From: Sepiola atlantica
Lineage: Eukaryota > Mollusca > Cephalopoda > Sepiida > Sepiolidae
Direction: 5' to 3'
Length of the DNA stretch: 64,000 nucleotides
NCBI GenBank assembly: GCA_963556195.1
Contig: CAUVYP010001198.1
Location: 124,001-188,000, forward strand
Made by a program: the position numbers and the translations under genes. The notes under the pieces were generated by a model, which saw only the letters and a program-made list of their open reading frames with translations, had not been told where the DNA came from and searched no databases. Every line of letters begins with the position of its first letter. Positions within the stretch are counted from its first letter, which is position 1. Shown here piece by piece: positions 36,111-50,400 of the stretch.

Positions 36111-37598
36111 TTTAGCGCGTTTTAAAGTTGATATCGCTTTTGTTAATAACTTCCACATTTATTCGAATTGTACCACGAAACTTTGCAGACAGTCGCGGAT
36201 AGGCCTCTTCAACGGAAGTACCAAGTTTCAGAAGTGCAGCTCTTGTACTGCCGGAGATATGTCGATACAAACTGAATACGCAAAACATCGACAAAATTTA
36301 GCGCGTTTAAAAGTTGATATCGCTTTTGTTTATAACTTCCACATTTATTCGAATTGTGCCACGAAACTTTGCAGACAGTCACGGAGACAGATTTACTACT
36401 GAAGTACCAAGTTTCAGAAGTGCAGCTCTTGTACGTCCGGAGATATGTCGATACAAACTGAATACGCAAAACATCAACAAAATTTAGCGCGTTTTAAAGT
36501 TGATATCGCTTTTGTTAATAACTTCCACATTTATTCGAATTGTACCACGAAACTTTGGAGACAGTCGCGGATAGGAGTCTTCAACTGAAGTAACAAGTTT
36601 CAGAAGTGCAGCTCTTGTACTGCCGGAGATATGTCGATACAAACTGAATACGCAAAACATCAACAAAATTTAGCGCGTTTTAAAGTTGATATCGCTTTTG
36701 TTAATAACTTCAATATTTATTCGAATTGTGCCACGAAACTTTGTAGACAGTCGCGGAGACTGATTTTCCACTGCAGTACCAAGTTTCAGAAGTGCAGCGC
36801 TTGTACTGCCGGAGATATGTCGATACAAACTGAATACGCAAAACATCAACAAAATTTAGCGCGTTTTAAAGTTGATATCGCTTTTGTTTATAACTTCCAC
36901 ATTTATTCGAATTGTGCCACGAAACTTTGCAGACAGTCGCGGAGACATGTTTTCTACTGAAGTACCAAGTTTAAAAAGTGCAGCTCTTGTACTGCCCCAG
37001 ATATGTCGATACAAACTGAATACGCAAAACATGAACAAAATTTAGCGCGTTTTAAAGTTGATATCGCTTTTGTTAATAACTTCCACATTTATTCGAATTG
37101 TGCCACGAAACTTTGCATAGACCCGCGGAGAACTGTTTTCTACTGAAGTACCAAGTTTCAGAAGTGCAGCTTTTGTACTGCCGGAGATATGTCGATACAA
37201 ACTGAATACGCAAAACATGAACAAAATTTAGCGCGTTTTAAAGTTGATATCGCTTTTGTTAATAACTTCCAGATTCATTCGAATTGTACCACGAAACTTT
37301 GCAGACAGTCGCGGATTGGCCTTTTCTACTGAAGTACCAATTTTTAGAAGTGCAGCTCTTGTACTGCCGGAGATATGTCGATACAAACCGAATACGCAAA
37401 ACATCAACAAAATTAAGCGCGTTTTAAAGTTGATATCGCTTTTGTTAATAACTTCAATATTTATTCGAATTGTGCCACGAAACTTTGCAGACAGTGGCGG
37501 AGTCTGATTTTCTACTGAAGTACCAAGTTTCAGAAGTGCAGCTCTTGTACTGCCGGAGATATGTCGATACAAACTGAATACGCAAAACATCAACAAAA
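36111..37598 (+). repeat. HOR family 2 mosaic, 8 monomers
   Basis: Starts with GGATAGGCCTCTTCAACGG (36,111). First appearance of the GTCACGGAGACAG type (36,297, with CGTTTAAAAG and GTACGTCCGG), of TTTGGAGACAG (36,483), and of an eta-like GCATAGACCCGCGG monomer (37,041). It ends with CAGATTCATTCG (37,227) and a CTTCAATATT monomer with AAATTAAGCGCG (37,413). The same series GGATAGGCC, TCACGG, TTTGGAGAC recurs through the rest of the window. Confidence 0.78.
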
Positions 37599-39643
37599 TT
37601 TAGCGCGTTTTAAAGTTGATATCGCTTTTGTTAATAACTTCCACATTTATTCGAATTGTACCACGAAACTTTGCAGACAGTCGCGGATAGGCCTCTTCAA
37701 CGGAAGTACCAAGTTTCAGAAGTGCAGCTCTTGTACTGCCGGAGATATGCTGATACAAACTGAATACGCAAAACATCAACAAAATTTAGCGCGTTTAAAA
37801 GTTGATATCGCTTTTGTTTATAACTTCCACATTTATTCGAATTGTGCCACGAAACTTTGCAGACAGTCGCGGAGACAGATTGTCTACTGAAGTACCAAGT
37901 TTCAGAAGTGCAGCTTTTGTACAGCTTGAGATATGTCGATACAAACTGAATACGCAAAACATCAACAAAATTTAGCGCGTTTTAAAGTTGATATCGCTTT
38001 TGTTAATAACTTCCACATTTATTCGAATTGTACCACGAAACTTTGGAGACAGTCGCGGATAGGCCTCATCAACTGAAGTACCAAGTTTAAGAAGTGCAGC
38101 TCTTGTACTGCCGGAGATATGTCGATACAAACTGAATACGCAAAACATCAACAAAATTTAGCGCGTTTAAAAGTTGATATCGCTTTTGTTTATAACTTCC
38201 ACATTTATTCGAATTGTGCCACGAAACTTTGCAGACAGTCGGGGAGACAGATTTACTACTGAAGTACCAAGTTTCAGAAGTGCAGCTCTTGTACTGCCGG
38301 AGATATGTCGATACAAACTGAATATGCAAAACATCAACAAAATTTAGCGCGTTTTAAAGTTGATATCGCTTTTGTTAATAACTTCCACATTTATTCGAAT
38401 TGTGCCACCAAACTATGCAGACAGTAGCTGAGACATATTGTCTACTGAAGTACCAAGTTTCAGAAGTGCAGCTCTTGTACTGCCGGAGATATGTCGATAC
38501 AAACTGAATACGCAAAACATCAACAAAATTTAGCGCGTTTTAAAGTTGATATCGCTTTTGTTAATAACTTCCACATTTATTCGAATTGTGCCACGAAACT
38601 TTGCAGAGACCCGCGGAGAACTGTTTTCTACTGCAGTACCAAGTTTCAGAAGTGCAGCTCTTGTACTGCCGGAGATATGTCGATCAAACTGAATACGCAA
38701 AACATCAACAAAATTTAGCGCGTTTTAAAGTTGATATCGCTTTTGTTAATAACTTCCACATTTATTCGAATTGTACATCGAAACTTTGCAGACAGTCGCG
38801 GATAGGCCTCTTCAACTGAAGTACCAAGTTTCAGAAGAGCAGCTCTTGTACTGCCGGAGATATGTCGATACAAACTGAATACGCAAAACATCAACAAAAT
38901 TTAGCGCGTTTAAAAGTTGATATCGCTTTTGTTTATAACTTCCACATTTATTCGAATTGTGCCACGAAACTTTGCAGACAGTCGCGGATAGGCCTCTTCA
39001 ACGGAAGTACTAAGTTCCAGAAGTGCAGCTCTTGTACTGCCGGAGATATGTCGATACAAACTGAATACGCAAAACATCAACAAAATTTAGCGCGTTTAAA
39101 AGTTGATATCGCTATTGTTTATAACTTCCAGATTTATTCGAATTGTGCCACGAAACTTTGCAGACAGTCACGGAGACAGATTTACTACTGAAGTAATAAG
39201 TTTCAGAAGTGCAGCTCTTGTACGGCCGGAGATATGTCGATACAAACTGAATACGCAAAACATCAACAAAATTTAGCGCGTTTTAAAGTTGATATCGCTT
39301 TTGTTAATAACTTCCAGATTTATTCGAATTGTACATCGAAACTTTGCAGACAGTCGCGGATAGGCCTCTTCAACTGAAGTACCAAGTTTCAGAAGTGCAG
39401 CTCTTGTACTACCGGAGATATGTCGATACAAACCGAATACGCAAAACATCAACAACATTTAGCGCGTTTTAAAGTTGATATCGCTTTTGTTAATAACTTC
39501 AATATTTATTCGAATTGTGCCACGAAACTTTGCAGACAGTCGCGGAGACTGATTTTCTACTGAAGTACCAAGTTTCAGAAGTGCAGCTCTTGTACTGCCG
39601 GAGATATGTCGATACAAACTGAATACGCAAAACATCAACAAAA
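37599..39643 (+). repeat. HOR family 2, 11-mer unit (2,045 bp)
   Basis: Monomers: GGATAGGCCTCTTCAACGG (37599), a GTACAGCTTGAG type (37785), TTTGGAGACAG (37971), epsilon (38157; CGTTTAAAAG, GTTTATAAC, GTCGGGGAGACAG), zeta (38343; GCCACCAAACTATGC, here CAGTAGCTGAG), eta (38529; GCAGAGACCCGCGG, 185 bp because of GATCAAACTG), theta (38714; TGTACATCGAAAC), a chimera (38900), TCACGG (39086), GTACATCG with CCAGATTTA (39272) and a CTTCAATATT type (39458). The next unit repeats this order with one extra monomer. Confidence 0.87.
38900..39085 (+). repeat. Chimeric monomer marking a one-monomer deletion
   Basis: The left half (CGTTTAAAAG, GTTTATAAC, GTGCCACG) matches the monomer at 40,945. The right half (GGATAGGCCTCTTC, AACGGAAGTACTAAGTTCC) matches the next monomer, 41,131. 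Elsewhere GGATAGGCC is almost always preceded by GTACCACG or GTACATCG, so GTGCCACG here is out of place. A crossover between positions about 63 and 90 that fuses neighbours explains why this unit has 11 monomers and the next has 12. Confidence 0.83.
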
Positions 39644-41874
39644 TTTAGCGCGTTTTAAAGTTGATATCGCTTTTGTTAATAACTTCCACATTTATTCGAA
39701 TTGTACCACGAAACTTTGCAGACAGTCGCGGATAGGCCTCTTCAACGGAAGTACCAAGTTTCAGAAGTGCAGCTCTTGTACTGCCGGAGATATGTCGATA
39801 CAAACTGAATACGCAAAACATCAACAAAATTTAGCGCGTTTAAAAGTTGATATCGCTTTTGTTTATAACTTCCACATTTATTCGAATTGTGCCACGAAAC
39901 TTTGCAGACAGTCGCGGAGACAGATTGTCTACTGAAGTACCAAGTTTTAGAAGTGCAGCTCTTGTACAGCTTGAGATATGTCGATACAAACTGAATACGC
40001 AAAACATCAACAAAATTTAGCGCGTTTTAAAGTTGATATCGCTTTTGTTAATAACTTCCACATTTATTCGAATTGTACCACGAAACTTTGGAGACAGTCG
40101 CGGATAGGCCTCATCAACTGAAGTACCAAGTTTAAGAAGTGCAGCTCTTGTACTGCCGGAGATATGTCGATACAAACTGAATACGCAAAACATCAACAAA
40201 ATTTAGCGCGTTTAAAAGTTGATATCGCTTTTGTTTATAACTTCCACATTTATTCGAATTGTGCCACGAAACTTTGCAGACAGTCGGGGAGACAGATTTA
40301 CTACTGAAGTACCAAGTTTCAGAAGTGCAGCTCTTGTACTGCCGGAGATATGTCGATACAAACTGAATATGCAAAACATCAACAAAATTTAGCGCGTTTT
40401 AAAGTTGATATCGCTTTTGTTAATAACTTCCACATTTATTCGAATTGTGCCACCAAACTATGAAGACAGTCGCTGAGACATATTGTCTACTGAAGTACCA
40501 AGTTTCAGAAGTGCAGCTCGTGTACTGCCGGAGATATGTCGATACAAACTGAATACGCAAAACATCAACAAAATTTAGCGCGTTTTAAAGTTGATATCGC
40601 TTTTGTTAATAACTTCCACATTTATTCGAATTGTGCCACGAAACTTTGCAGAGACCCGCGGAGAACTGTTTTCTACTGCAGTACCAAGTTTCAGAAGTGC
40701 AGCTCTTGTACTGCCGGAGATATGTCGATCAAACTGAATACGCAAAACATCAACAAAATTTAGCGCGTTTTAAAGTTGATATCGCTTTTGTTAATAACTT
40801 CCACATTTATTCGAATTGTACATCGAAACTTTGCAGACAGTCGCGGATAGGCCTCTTCAACTGAAGTACCAAGTTTCAGAAGAGCAGCTCTTGTACTGCC
40901 GGAGATATGTCGATACAAACTGAATACGCAAAACATCAACAAAATTTAGCGCGTTTAAAAGTTAATATCGCTTTTGTTTATAACTTCCACATTTATTCGA
41001 ATTGTGCCACGAAACTTTGTAGACAGTCGCGGAGACAGATTTACTACTGAAGTACCAAGTTTCAGAAGTGCAGCTCTGGTACTGCCGGAGATATGTCGAT
41101 ACAAACTGAATACGCAAAACATCAACAAAATTTAGCGCGTTTTAAAGTTGATATCGCTTTTGTTTATAACTTCCACATTTATTCGAATTGTACCACGAAA
41201 CTTTGCAGACAGTCGCGGATAGGCCTCTTCAACGGAAGTACTAAGTTCCAGAAGTGCAGCTCTTGTACTGCCGGAGATATGTCGATACAAACTGAATACG
41301 CAAAACATCAACAAAATTTAGCGCGTTTAAAAGTTGATATCGCTTTTGTTTATAACTTCCAGATTTATTCGAATTGTGCCACGAAACTTTGCAGACAGTC
41401 ACGGAGACAGATTTACTACTGAAGTAATAAGTTTCAGAAGTGCAGCTCTTGTACGGCCGGAGATATGTCGATACAAACTGAATACGCAAAACATCAACAA
41501 AATTTAGCGCGTTTTAAAGTTGATATCGCTTTTGTTAATAACTTCCAGATTTATTCGAATTGTACATCGAAACTTTGCAGACAGTCGCGGATAGGCCTCT
41601 TCAACTGAAGTACCAAGTTTCAGAAGTGCAGCTCTTGTACTACCGGAGATATGTCGATACAAACCGAATACGCAAAACATCAACAACATTTAGCGCGTTT
41701 TAAAGTTGATATCGCTTTTGTTAATAACTTCAATATTTATTCGAATTGTGCCACGAAACTTTGCAGACAGTCGCGGAGACTGATTTTCTACTGAAGTACC
41801 AAGTTTCAGAAGTGCAGCTCTTGTACTGCCGGAGATATGTCGATACAAACTGAATACGCAAAACATCAACAAAA
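39644..41874 (+). repeat. HOR family 2, 12-mer unit (2,231 bp)
   Basis: Same order as 37,599-39,643 at offset 2,045 bp for the first seven monomers, then 2,231 bp from 41,131 on, because 40,945 and 41,131 are separate monomers here. It shares rare variants with the previous unit (GAAGAGCAGCTC in theta, GATATGTCGATC, TTTAAGAAGTGC). Zeta has CTATGAAGACAGTCG, and the following base run GCTCGTGTAC is unique to this copy. Confidence 0.87.
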
Positions 41875-44800
41875 TTTAGCGCGTTTTAAAGTTGATATCG
41901 CTTTTGTTAATAACTTCCACATTTATTCGAATTGTACCACGAAACTTTGGAGACAGTCGCGGATAGGCCTCATCAACTGAAGTACCAAGTTTCAGAAGTG
42001 CAGCTCTTGTACTGCCGGAGATATGTCGATACAAACTGAATACGCAAAACATCAACAAAATTTAGCGCGTTTAAAAGTTGATATCGCTTTTGTTTATAAC
42101 TTCCACATTTATTCGAATTGTGCCACGAAACTTTGCAGACAGTCGGGGAGACAGATTTACTACTGAAGTACCAAGTTTCAGAAGTGCAGCTCTTGTACTG
42201 CCGGAGATATGTCGATACAAACTGAATACGCAAAACATCAACAAAATTTAGCGCGTTTTAAAGTTGATATCGCTTTTGTTAATAACTTCCACATTTATTC
42301 GAATTGTGCCACCAAACTATGCAGACAGTCGCTGAGACATATTGTCTACTGAAGTACCAAGTTTCAGAAGTGCAGCTCTTGTACTGCCGGAGATATGTCG
42401 ATACAAACTGAATACGCAAAACATCAACAAAATTTAGCGCGTTTTAAAGTTGATATCGCTTTTGTTAATAACTTCCACATTTATTCGAATTGTGCCACGA
42501 AACTTTGCAGAGAGTCGCAGAGAACTGTTTTCTACTGAAGTACCAAGTTTCAGAAGTGCAGCTCTTGTACTGCCGGAGATATGTCGATCAAACTGAATAC
42601 GCAAAACATCAACAACATTTAGCGCGTTTTAAAGTTGATATCGCTTTTGTTAATAACTTCCACATTTATTCGAATTGTACATCGAAACTTTGCAGACAGT
42701 CGCGGATAGGCCTCTTCAACTGAAGTACCAAGTTTCAGAAGTGCAGCTCTTGTACTGCCGGAGATATGTCGATACAAACTGAATACGCAAAACATCAACA
42801 AAATTTAGCGCGTTTTAAAGTTGATATCGCTTTTGTTAATAACTTCCACATTTATTCGAATTGTGCCACCAAATTATGCAGACAGTCGCTGAGACATATT
42901 GTCTAATGAAGTACCAAGTTTCAGAAGTGCAGCTCTTGTACTGCAGGAGATATGTCGATCAAACTGAATACGCAAAACATCAACAACATTTAGCGCGTTT
43001 TAAAGTTGATATCGCTTTTGTTAATAACTTCCACATTTATTCGAATTGTACATCGAAACTTTGCAGACAGTCGCGGATAGGCCTCTTCAACTGAAGTACC
43101 AAGTTTCAGAAGTGCAGTACTTGTACTGCCGGAGATATGTCGATACAAACTGAATACGCAAAACATCAACAAAATTTAGCGCGTTTAAAAGTTGATATCG
43201 CTTTTGTTTATAACTTCCACATTTATTCGAATTGTGCCACGAAACTTTGCAGACAGTCGGGGAGACAGATTCACAACTGAAGTACCAAGTTTCAGAAGTG
43301 CAGCTCTTGTACTGCAGGAGATATGTCGATACAAACTGAATACGCAAAACATCAACAAAATTTAGCGCGTTTTAAAGTTGATATCGCTTTTGTTAATAAC
43401 TTCCACATTTATTCGAATTGTGCCACCAAATTATGCAGACAGTCGCTGAGACATATTGTCTACTGAAGTACCAAGTTTCAGAAGTGCAGCTCTTGTACTG
43501 CCGGAGATATGTCGATACAAACTGAATACGCAAAACATCAACAAAATTTAGCGCGTTTTAAAGTTGATATCGCTTTTGTTAATAACTTCCACATTTATAC
43601 AAATTGTGCCACGAAACTTTGCAGACAGTCGCGGATAGGCATTTTCTACTGAAGTACCAAGTTTCAGAAGTGCAGCTCTTGTACTGCCGGAGATATGTCG
43701 ATACAAACTGAATACGCAAAACATCAACAAAATTTAGCGCGTTTTAAAGTTGATATCGCTTTAGTTAATAACTTCCACATTTATTCGAATTGTGCCACGA
43801 AACTTTGCAGACAGTCGCGGAGACAGATTGTCTACTGAAGTACCAAGTTTCAGAAGTGCAGCTCTTGTACAGCTTGAGATATGTCGATACAAACTGAATA
43901 CGCAAAACATCAACAAAATTTAGCGCGTTTTAAAGTTGATATCGCTTTTGTTAATAACTTCCACATTTATTCGAATTGTACCACGAAACTTTGGAGACAG
44001 TCGCGGATAGGCCTCATCAACTGAAGTACCAAGTTTAAGAAGTGCAGCTCTTGTACTGCCGGAGATATGTCGATACAAACTGAATACGCAAAACTTCAAC
44101 AAAATTTAGCGCGTTTAAAAGTTGATATCGCTTTTGTTTATAACTTCCACATTTATTCGAATTGTGCCACGAAACTTTGCAGACAGTCGGGGAGACAGAT
44201 TTACTACTGAAGTACCAAGTTTCAGAAGTGCAGCTCTTGTACTGCCGGAGATATGTCGATACAAACTGAATATGCAAAACATCAACAAAATTTAGCGCGT
44301 TTTAAAGTTGATATCGCTTTTGTTAATAACTTCCACATTTATTCGAATTGTGCCACCAAACTATGCAGACAGTCGCTGAGACATATTGTCTACTGAAGTA
44401 CCAAGTTTCAGAAGTGCAGCTCTTGTACTGCCGGAGATATGTCGATACAAACTGAATACGCAAAACATCAACAAAATTTAGCGCGTTTTAAAGTTGATAT
44501 CGCTTTTGTTAATAACTTCCAGATTTATTCGAATTGTACCACGAAACTTTGCAGACAGTCGCGGATAGGCCTTTTCTACTGAAGTACCAAGTTTCAGAAG
44601 TGCAGCTCTTGTACTGCCGGAGATATGTCGATACAAACTGAATACGCAAAACATCAACAAAATTTAGCGCGTTTTAAAGTTGATATCGCTTTTGTTAATA
44701 ACTTCCACATTTATTCGAATTGTGCCACGAAACTTTGCAGACAGTCGCGGAGACTGATTTACTACTGAAGTACCAAGTTTCAGAAGTGCAGCTCTTGTAC

Positions 44801-45406
44801 TGCCGGAGATATGTCGATACAAACTGAATACGCAAAACATCAACAAAATTTAGCGCGTTTTAAAGTTGATATCGCTTTTGTTAATAACTTCCACATTTAT
44901 TCGAATTGTGCCACCAAATTATGCAGACAGTCGCTGAGACATATTGTCTACTGAAGTACCAAGTTTCAGAAGTGCAGCTCTTGTACTGCCGGAGATATGT
45001 CGATACAAACTGAATACGCAAAACATCAACAAAATTTAGCGCGTTTTAAAGTTGATATCGCTTTTGTTAATAACTTCCACATTTATACAAATTGTGCCAC
45101 GAAACTTTGCAGACAGTCGCGGATAGGCATTTTCTACTGAAGTACCAAGTTTCAGAAGTGCAGCTCTTGTACTGCCGGAGATATGTCGATACAAACTGAA
45201 TACGCAAAACATCAACAAAATTTAGGGCGTTTTAAAGTTGATATCGCTTTAGTTAATAACTTCCACATTTATTCGAATTGTGCCACGAAACTTTGCAGAG
45301 AGTCGCGGAGCACTGTTTTCTACTGAAGTACCAAGTTTCAGAAGTGCAGCTCTTGTACTGCCGGAGATATGTCGATACAAACTGAATACGCAAAACATCA
45401 ACAAAA
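41875..45406 (+). repeat. HOR family 2 mosaic, 19 monomers
   Basis: Begins TTTGGAGACAG, epsilon, zeta, eta-like (42,433, GAGAGTCGCAGAGAACTG), theta. Zeta-like 42,804 then also has the one-base loss GATCAAACTG (185 bp) and is followed by a second theta (42,989), so an eta-type 3' end has been attached to a zeta body. The pair TATACAAATTG / GCTTTAGTTAAT at 43,547 and 43,733 recurs at 45,035 and 45,221 (1,488 bp). The second member differs in its variable window (CAGATTGTCTACTG against GCACTGTTTTC). Confidence 0.78.
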
Positions 45407-46150
45407 TTTAGCGCGTTTTAAAGTTGATATCGCTTTTGTTAATAACTTCCAGATTTATTCGAATTGTACCACGAAACTTTGCAGACAGTCGCGGATAGGC
45501 CTTTTCTACTGAAGTACCAAGTTTCAGAAGTGCAGCTCTTGTACTGCCGGAGATATGTCGATACAAACTGAATACGCAAAACATCAACAAAATTTAGCGC
45601 GTTTTAAAGTTGATATCGCTTTTGTTAATAACTTCCACATTTATTCGAATTGTGCCACGAAACTTTGCAGACAGTCGCGGAGACTGATTTACTACTGAAG
45701 TACCAAGTTTCAGAAGTGCAGCTCTTGTACTGCCGGAGATATGTCGATACAAACTGAATACGCAAAACATCAACAAAATTTAGCGCGTTTTAAAGTTGAT
45801 ATCGCTTTTGTTAATAACTTCCAGATTTATTCGAATTGTACCACGAAACTTTGCAGACAGTCGCGGATAGGCCTTTTCTACTGAAGTACCAAGTTTCAGA
45901 AGTGCAGCTCTTGTACTGCCGGAGATATGTCGATACAAACTGAATACGCAAAACATCAACAAAATTTAGCGCGTTTTAAAGTTGATATCGCTTTTGTTAA
46001 TAACTTCCACATTTATTCGAATTGTGCCACGAAACTTTGCAGACAGTCGCGGAGACTGATTTACTACTGAAGTACCAAGTTTCAGAAGTGCAGCTCTTGT
46101 ACTGCCGGAGATATGTCGATACAAACTGAATACGCAAAACATCAACAAAA
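45407..46150 (+). repeat. Tandem dimer duplication (2 x 372 bp)
   Basis: Two copies of a dimer, 45,407-45,778 and 45,779-46,150. The first monomer of each has CCAGATTTA, GTACCACG and GGATAGGCC; the second has GAGACTGATTTACTACTG. I saw no difference between the copies. A third copy of the dimer is at 44,477-44,848. This is a very recent local expansion. Confidence 0.88.
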
Positions 46151-47452
46151 TTTAGCGCGTTTTAAAGTTGATATCGCTTTTGTTAATAACTTCCACATTT
46201 ATTCGAATTGTACCACGAAACTTTGCAGACAGTCGCGGATAGGCCTCTTCAACGGAAGTACCAAGTTTCAGAAGTGCAGCTTTTGTACTGCCGGAGATAT
46301 GTCGATACAAACTGAATACGCAAAACATGAACAAAATTTAGCGCGTTTTAAAGTTGATATCGCTTTTGTTAATAACTTCCAGATTCATTCGAATTGTACC
46401 ACGAAACTTTGCAGACAGTCGCGGATAGGCCTTTTCTACTGAAGTACTAATTTTGCGAAGTGCAGCTCTTGTACTGCCGGAGATATGTCGATACAAACCG
46501 AATACGCAAAACATCAACAACATTTAGCGCGTTTTAAAGTTGATATCGCTTTTGTTAATAACTTCAATATTTATTCGAATTGTGCCACGAAACTTTGCAG
46601 ACAGTCGCGGAGACTGATTTTCTACTGAAGTACCAAGTTTCAGAAGTGCAGCTCTTGTACTGCCGGAGATATGTCGATACAAACTGAATACGCAAAACAT
46701 CAACAAAATTTAGCGCGTTTAAAAGTTGATATCGCTTTTGTTTATAACTTCCACATTTATTCGAATTGTGCCACGAAACTTTGCAGACAGTCACGGAGAC
46801 AGATTGTCTACTGAAGTACCAAGTTTCAGAAGTGCAGCTCTTGTACGGCCGGAGATATGTCGATACAAACTGAATACGCAAAACATCAACAAAATTTAGC
46901 GCGTTTTAAAGTTGATATCGCTTTTGTTAATAACTTCCACATTTATTCGAATTGTACCACGAAACTTTGGAGACAGTCGCGGATAGGCCTCATCAACTGT
47001 AGTACCAAGTTTCAGAAGTGCAGCTCTTGTACTGCCGGAGATATGTCGATACAAACTGAATACGCAAAACATCAACAAAATTTAGCGCGTTTAAAAGTTG
47101 ATATCGCTTTTGTTTATGACTTCCACATTTATTCGAATTGTGCCACGAAACTTTGCAGACAGTCGGGGAGACAGATTTACTACTGATATACCAAGTTTCA
47201 GAAGTGCAGCTCTTGTACTGCCGGAGATATGTCGATACAAACTGAATACGCAAAACATCAACAAAATTTAGCGCGTTTTAAAGTTGATATCGCTTTTGTT
47301 AATAACTTCCACATTTATTCGAATTGTGCCACCAAACTATGCAGACAGTCGCTGAGACATATTGTCTACTGAAGTACCAAGTTTCAGAAGTGCAGCTCTT
47401 GTACTGCCGGAGATATGTCGATACAAACTGAATACGCAAAACATCAACAAAA
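46151..47452 (+). repeat. HOR family 2 mosaic, 7 monomers
   Basis: Order: GGATAGGCCTCTTCAACGG (46,151), CAGATTCATTCG (46,337), CTTCAATATT (46,523), TCACGGAGAC with CGTTTAAAAG (46,709), TTTGGAGACAG (46,895), epsilon (47,081), zeta (47,267). The last four lead into eta at 47,453, which opens the next long unit. 46,337 has TTTTGCGAAG where sister copies have TTTTTAGAAG. Confidence 0.78.
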
Positions 47453-50400
47453 TTTAGCGCGTTTTAAAGTTGATATCGCTTTTGTTAATAACTTCCACAT
47501 TTATTCGAATTGTGCCACGAAACCTTGCAGAGACCCGCGGAGAACTGTTTTCTACTGAAGTACCAAGTTTCAGAAGTGCAGCTCTTGTACTGCCGGAGAT
47601 ATGTCGATCAAACTGAATACGCAAAAAATCAACAACATTTAGCGCGTTTTAAAGTTGATATCGCTTTTGTTAATAACTTCCACATTTATTCGAATTGTAC
47701 CACGAAACTTTGCAGACAGTCGCGGATAGGCCTTTTCTACTGAAGTACTAATTTTTAGAAGTGCAGCTCTTGTACTGCCGGAGATATGTCGATACAAACC
47801 GAATACGCAAAACATCAACAACATTTAGCGCGTTTAAAAGTTGATATCGCTTTTGTTTATAACTTCCACATTTATTCGAATTGTGCCACGAAACTTTGCA
47901 GACAGTCACGGAGACAGATTGTCTACTGAAGTACCAAGTTTCAGAAGTGCAGCTCTTCTACGGCCGGAGATATGTCGATACAAACTGAATACGCAAAACA
48001 TCAACAAAATTTAGCGCGTTTTAAAGTTGATATCGCTTTTGTTAATAACTTCCAAATTTATTCGAATTGTACCACGAAACTTTGGAGACAGTCGCGGATA
48101 GGCCTCATCAACTGAAGTACCAAGTTTCAGAAGTGCAGATCTTGTACTGCCGGAGATATGTCGATACAAACTGAATACGCAAAACATCAACAAAATTTAG
48201 CGCGTTTAAAAGTAGATATCGCTTTTGTTAATAACTTCCACATTTATTCGAATTGTGCCACGAAACTTTGCAGACAGTCGCGGAGACTTATTTACTACTG
48301 AAGTACCAAGTTTCAGAAGTGCAGCTCTTGTACTGCCGGAGATATGTCGATACAAACTGAATACGCAAAACATCAACAAAATTTAGCGCGTTTTAAAGTT
48401 GATATCGCTTTTGTTAATAACTTCCACATTTATTCGAATTGTACCACGAAACTTTGCAGACAGTCGCGGATAGGCCTCTTCAACGGAAGTACCAAGTTTC
48501 AGAAGTGCAGCTCTTGTTCTGCCGGAGATATGTCGATACAAACTGAATACGCAAAACATCAACAAAATTTAGCGCGTTTAAAAGTTGATATCGCTTTTTT
48601 TTATAACTTCCACATTTATTCGAATTGTGCCACGAAACTTTGCAGACAGTCACGGAGACAGATTTACTACTGAAGTACCAAGTTTCAGAAGTGCAGCTCT
48701 TGTACGGCCGGAGATATGTCGATACAAACTGAATACGCAAAACATCAACAAAATTTAGCGCGTTTTAAAGTTGATATCGCTTTTGTTAATAACTTCCACA
48801 TTTATTCGAATTGTACCACGAAACTTTGGAGACAGTCGCGGATAGGAGTCTTCAACTGAAGTACCAAGTTTCAGAAGTGCAGCTCTTGTACTGCCGGAGA
48901 TATGTCGATACAAACTGAATACGCAAAACATCAACAAAATTTAGCGCGTTTAAAAGTTGATATCGCTTTTGTTTATAACTTCCACATTTATTCGAATTGT
49001 GCCACGAAACTTTGCAGACAGTCGGGGAGACAGATTTACAACTGAAGTACCAAGTTTCAGAAGTGCAGCTCTTGTACTGCAGGAGATATGTCGATACAAA
49101 CTGAATACGCAAAACATCAACAAAATTTAGCGCGTTTTAAAGTTGATATCGCTTTTGTTAATAACTTCAATATTTATTCGAATTGTGCCACGAAACTTTG
49201 TAGACAGTCGCGGAGACTGATTTTCCACTGCAGTACCAAGTTTCAGAAGTGCAGCGCTTGTACTGCCAGAGATATGTCGATACAAACTGAATACGCAAAA
49301 CATCAACAAAATTTTGCGCGTTTTAAAGTTGATATCGCTTTTGTTTATAACTTCCACATTTATTCGAATTGTGCCACGAAACTTTGCAGACAGTCGCGGA
49401 GACATGTTTTCTACTGAAGTACACAGTTTAAAAAGTGCAGCTCTTGTACTGCCGGAGATATGTCGATACAAACTGAATACGCAAAACATCAACAAAATTT
49501 AGCGCGTTTAAAAGTTGATATCGCTTTTGTTTATAACTTCCACATTTATTCGAATTGTGCCACGAAACTTTGCAGACAGTCGGGGAGACAGATTTACACC
49601 TGAAGTACCAAGTTTCAGAAGTGCAGCTCTTGTACTGCCGGAGATATGTCGATACAAACTGAATACGCAAAACATGAACAAAATTTAGCGCGTTTTAAAG
49701 TTGATATCGCTTTTGTTAATAACTTCCACATTTATTCGAATTGTGCCACGAAACTTTGCAGAGACCCGCGGAGAACTGTTTTCTACTGAAGTACCAAGTT
49801 TCAGAAGTGCAGCTTTTGTACTGCCGGAGATATGTCGATACAAACTGAATACGCAAAACATGAACAAAATTTAGCGCGTTTTAAAGTTGATATCGCTTTT
49901 GTTAATAACTTCCAGATTCATTCGAATTGTACCACGAAACTTTGCAGACAGTCGCGGATAACCCTTTTCTACTGAAGTACCAATTTTTAGAAGTGCAGCT
50001 CTTGTACTGCCGGAGATATGTCGATACAAACCGAATACGCAAAACATCAACAAAATTTAGCGCGTTTAAAAGTTGATATCGCTTTTGTTTATAACTTCCA
50101 CATTTATTCGAATTGTGCAACGAAACTTTGCAGACAGTCACGGAGACAGATTGTCTACTGAAGTACCAAGTTTCAGAAGTGCAGCTCTTGTACGGCCGGA
50201 GATATGTCGATACAAACTGAATACGCAAAACATCAACAAAATTTAGCGCGTTTTAAAGTTGATATCGCTTTTGTTAATAACTTCCACATTTATTCGAATT
50301 GTACCACGAAACTTTGGAGACAGTCGCGGATAGGCCTCATCAACTGAAGTACCAAGTTTCAGAAGTGCAGCTCTTGTACTGCCGGAGATATGTCGATACA

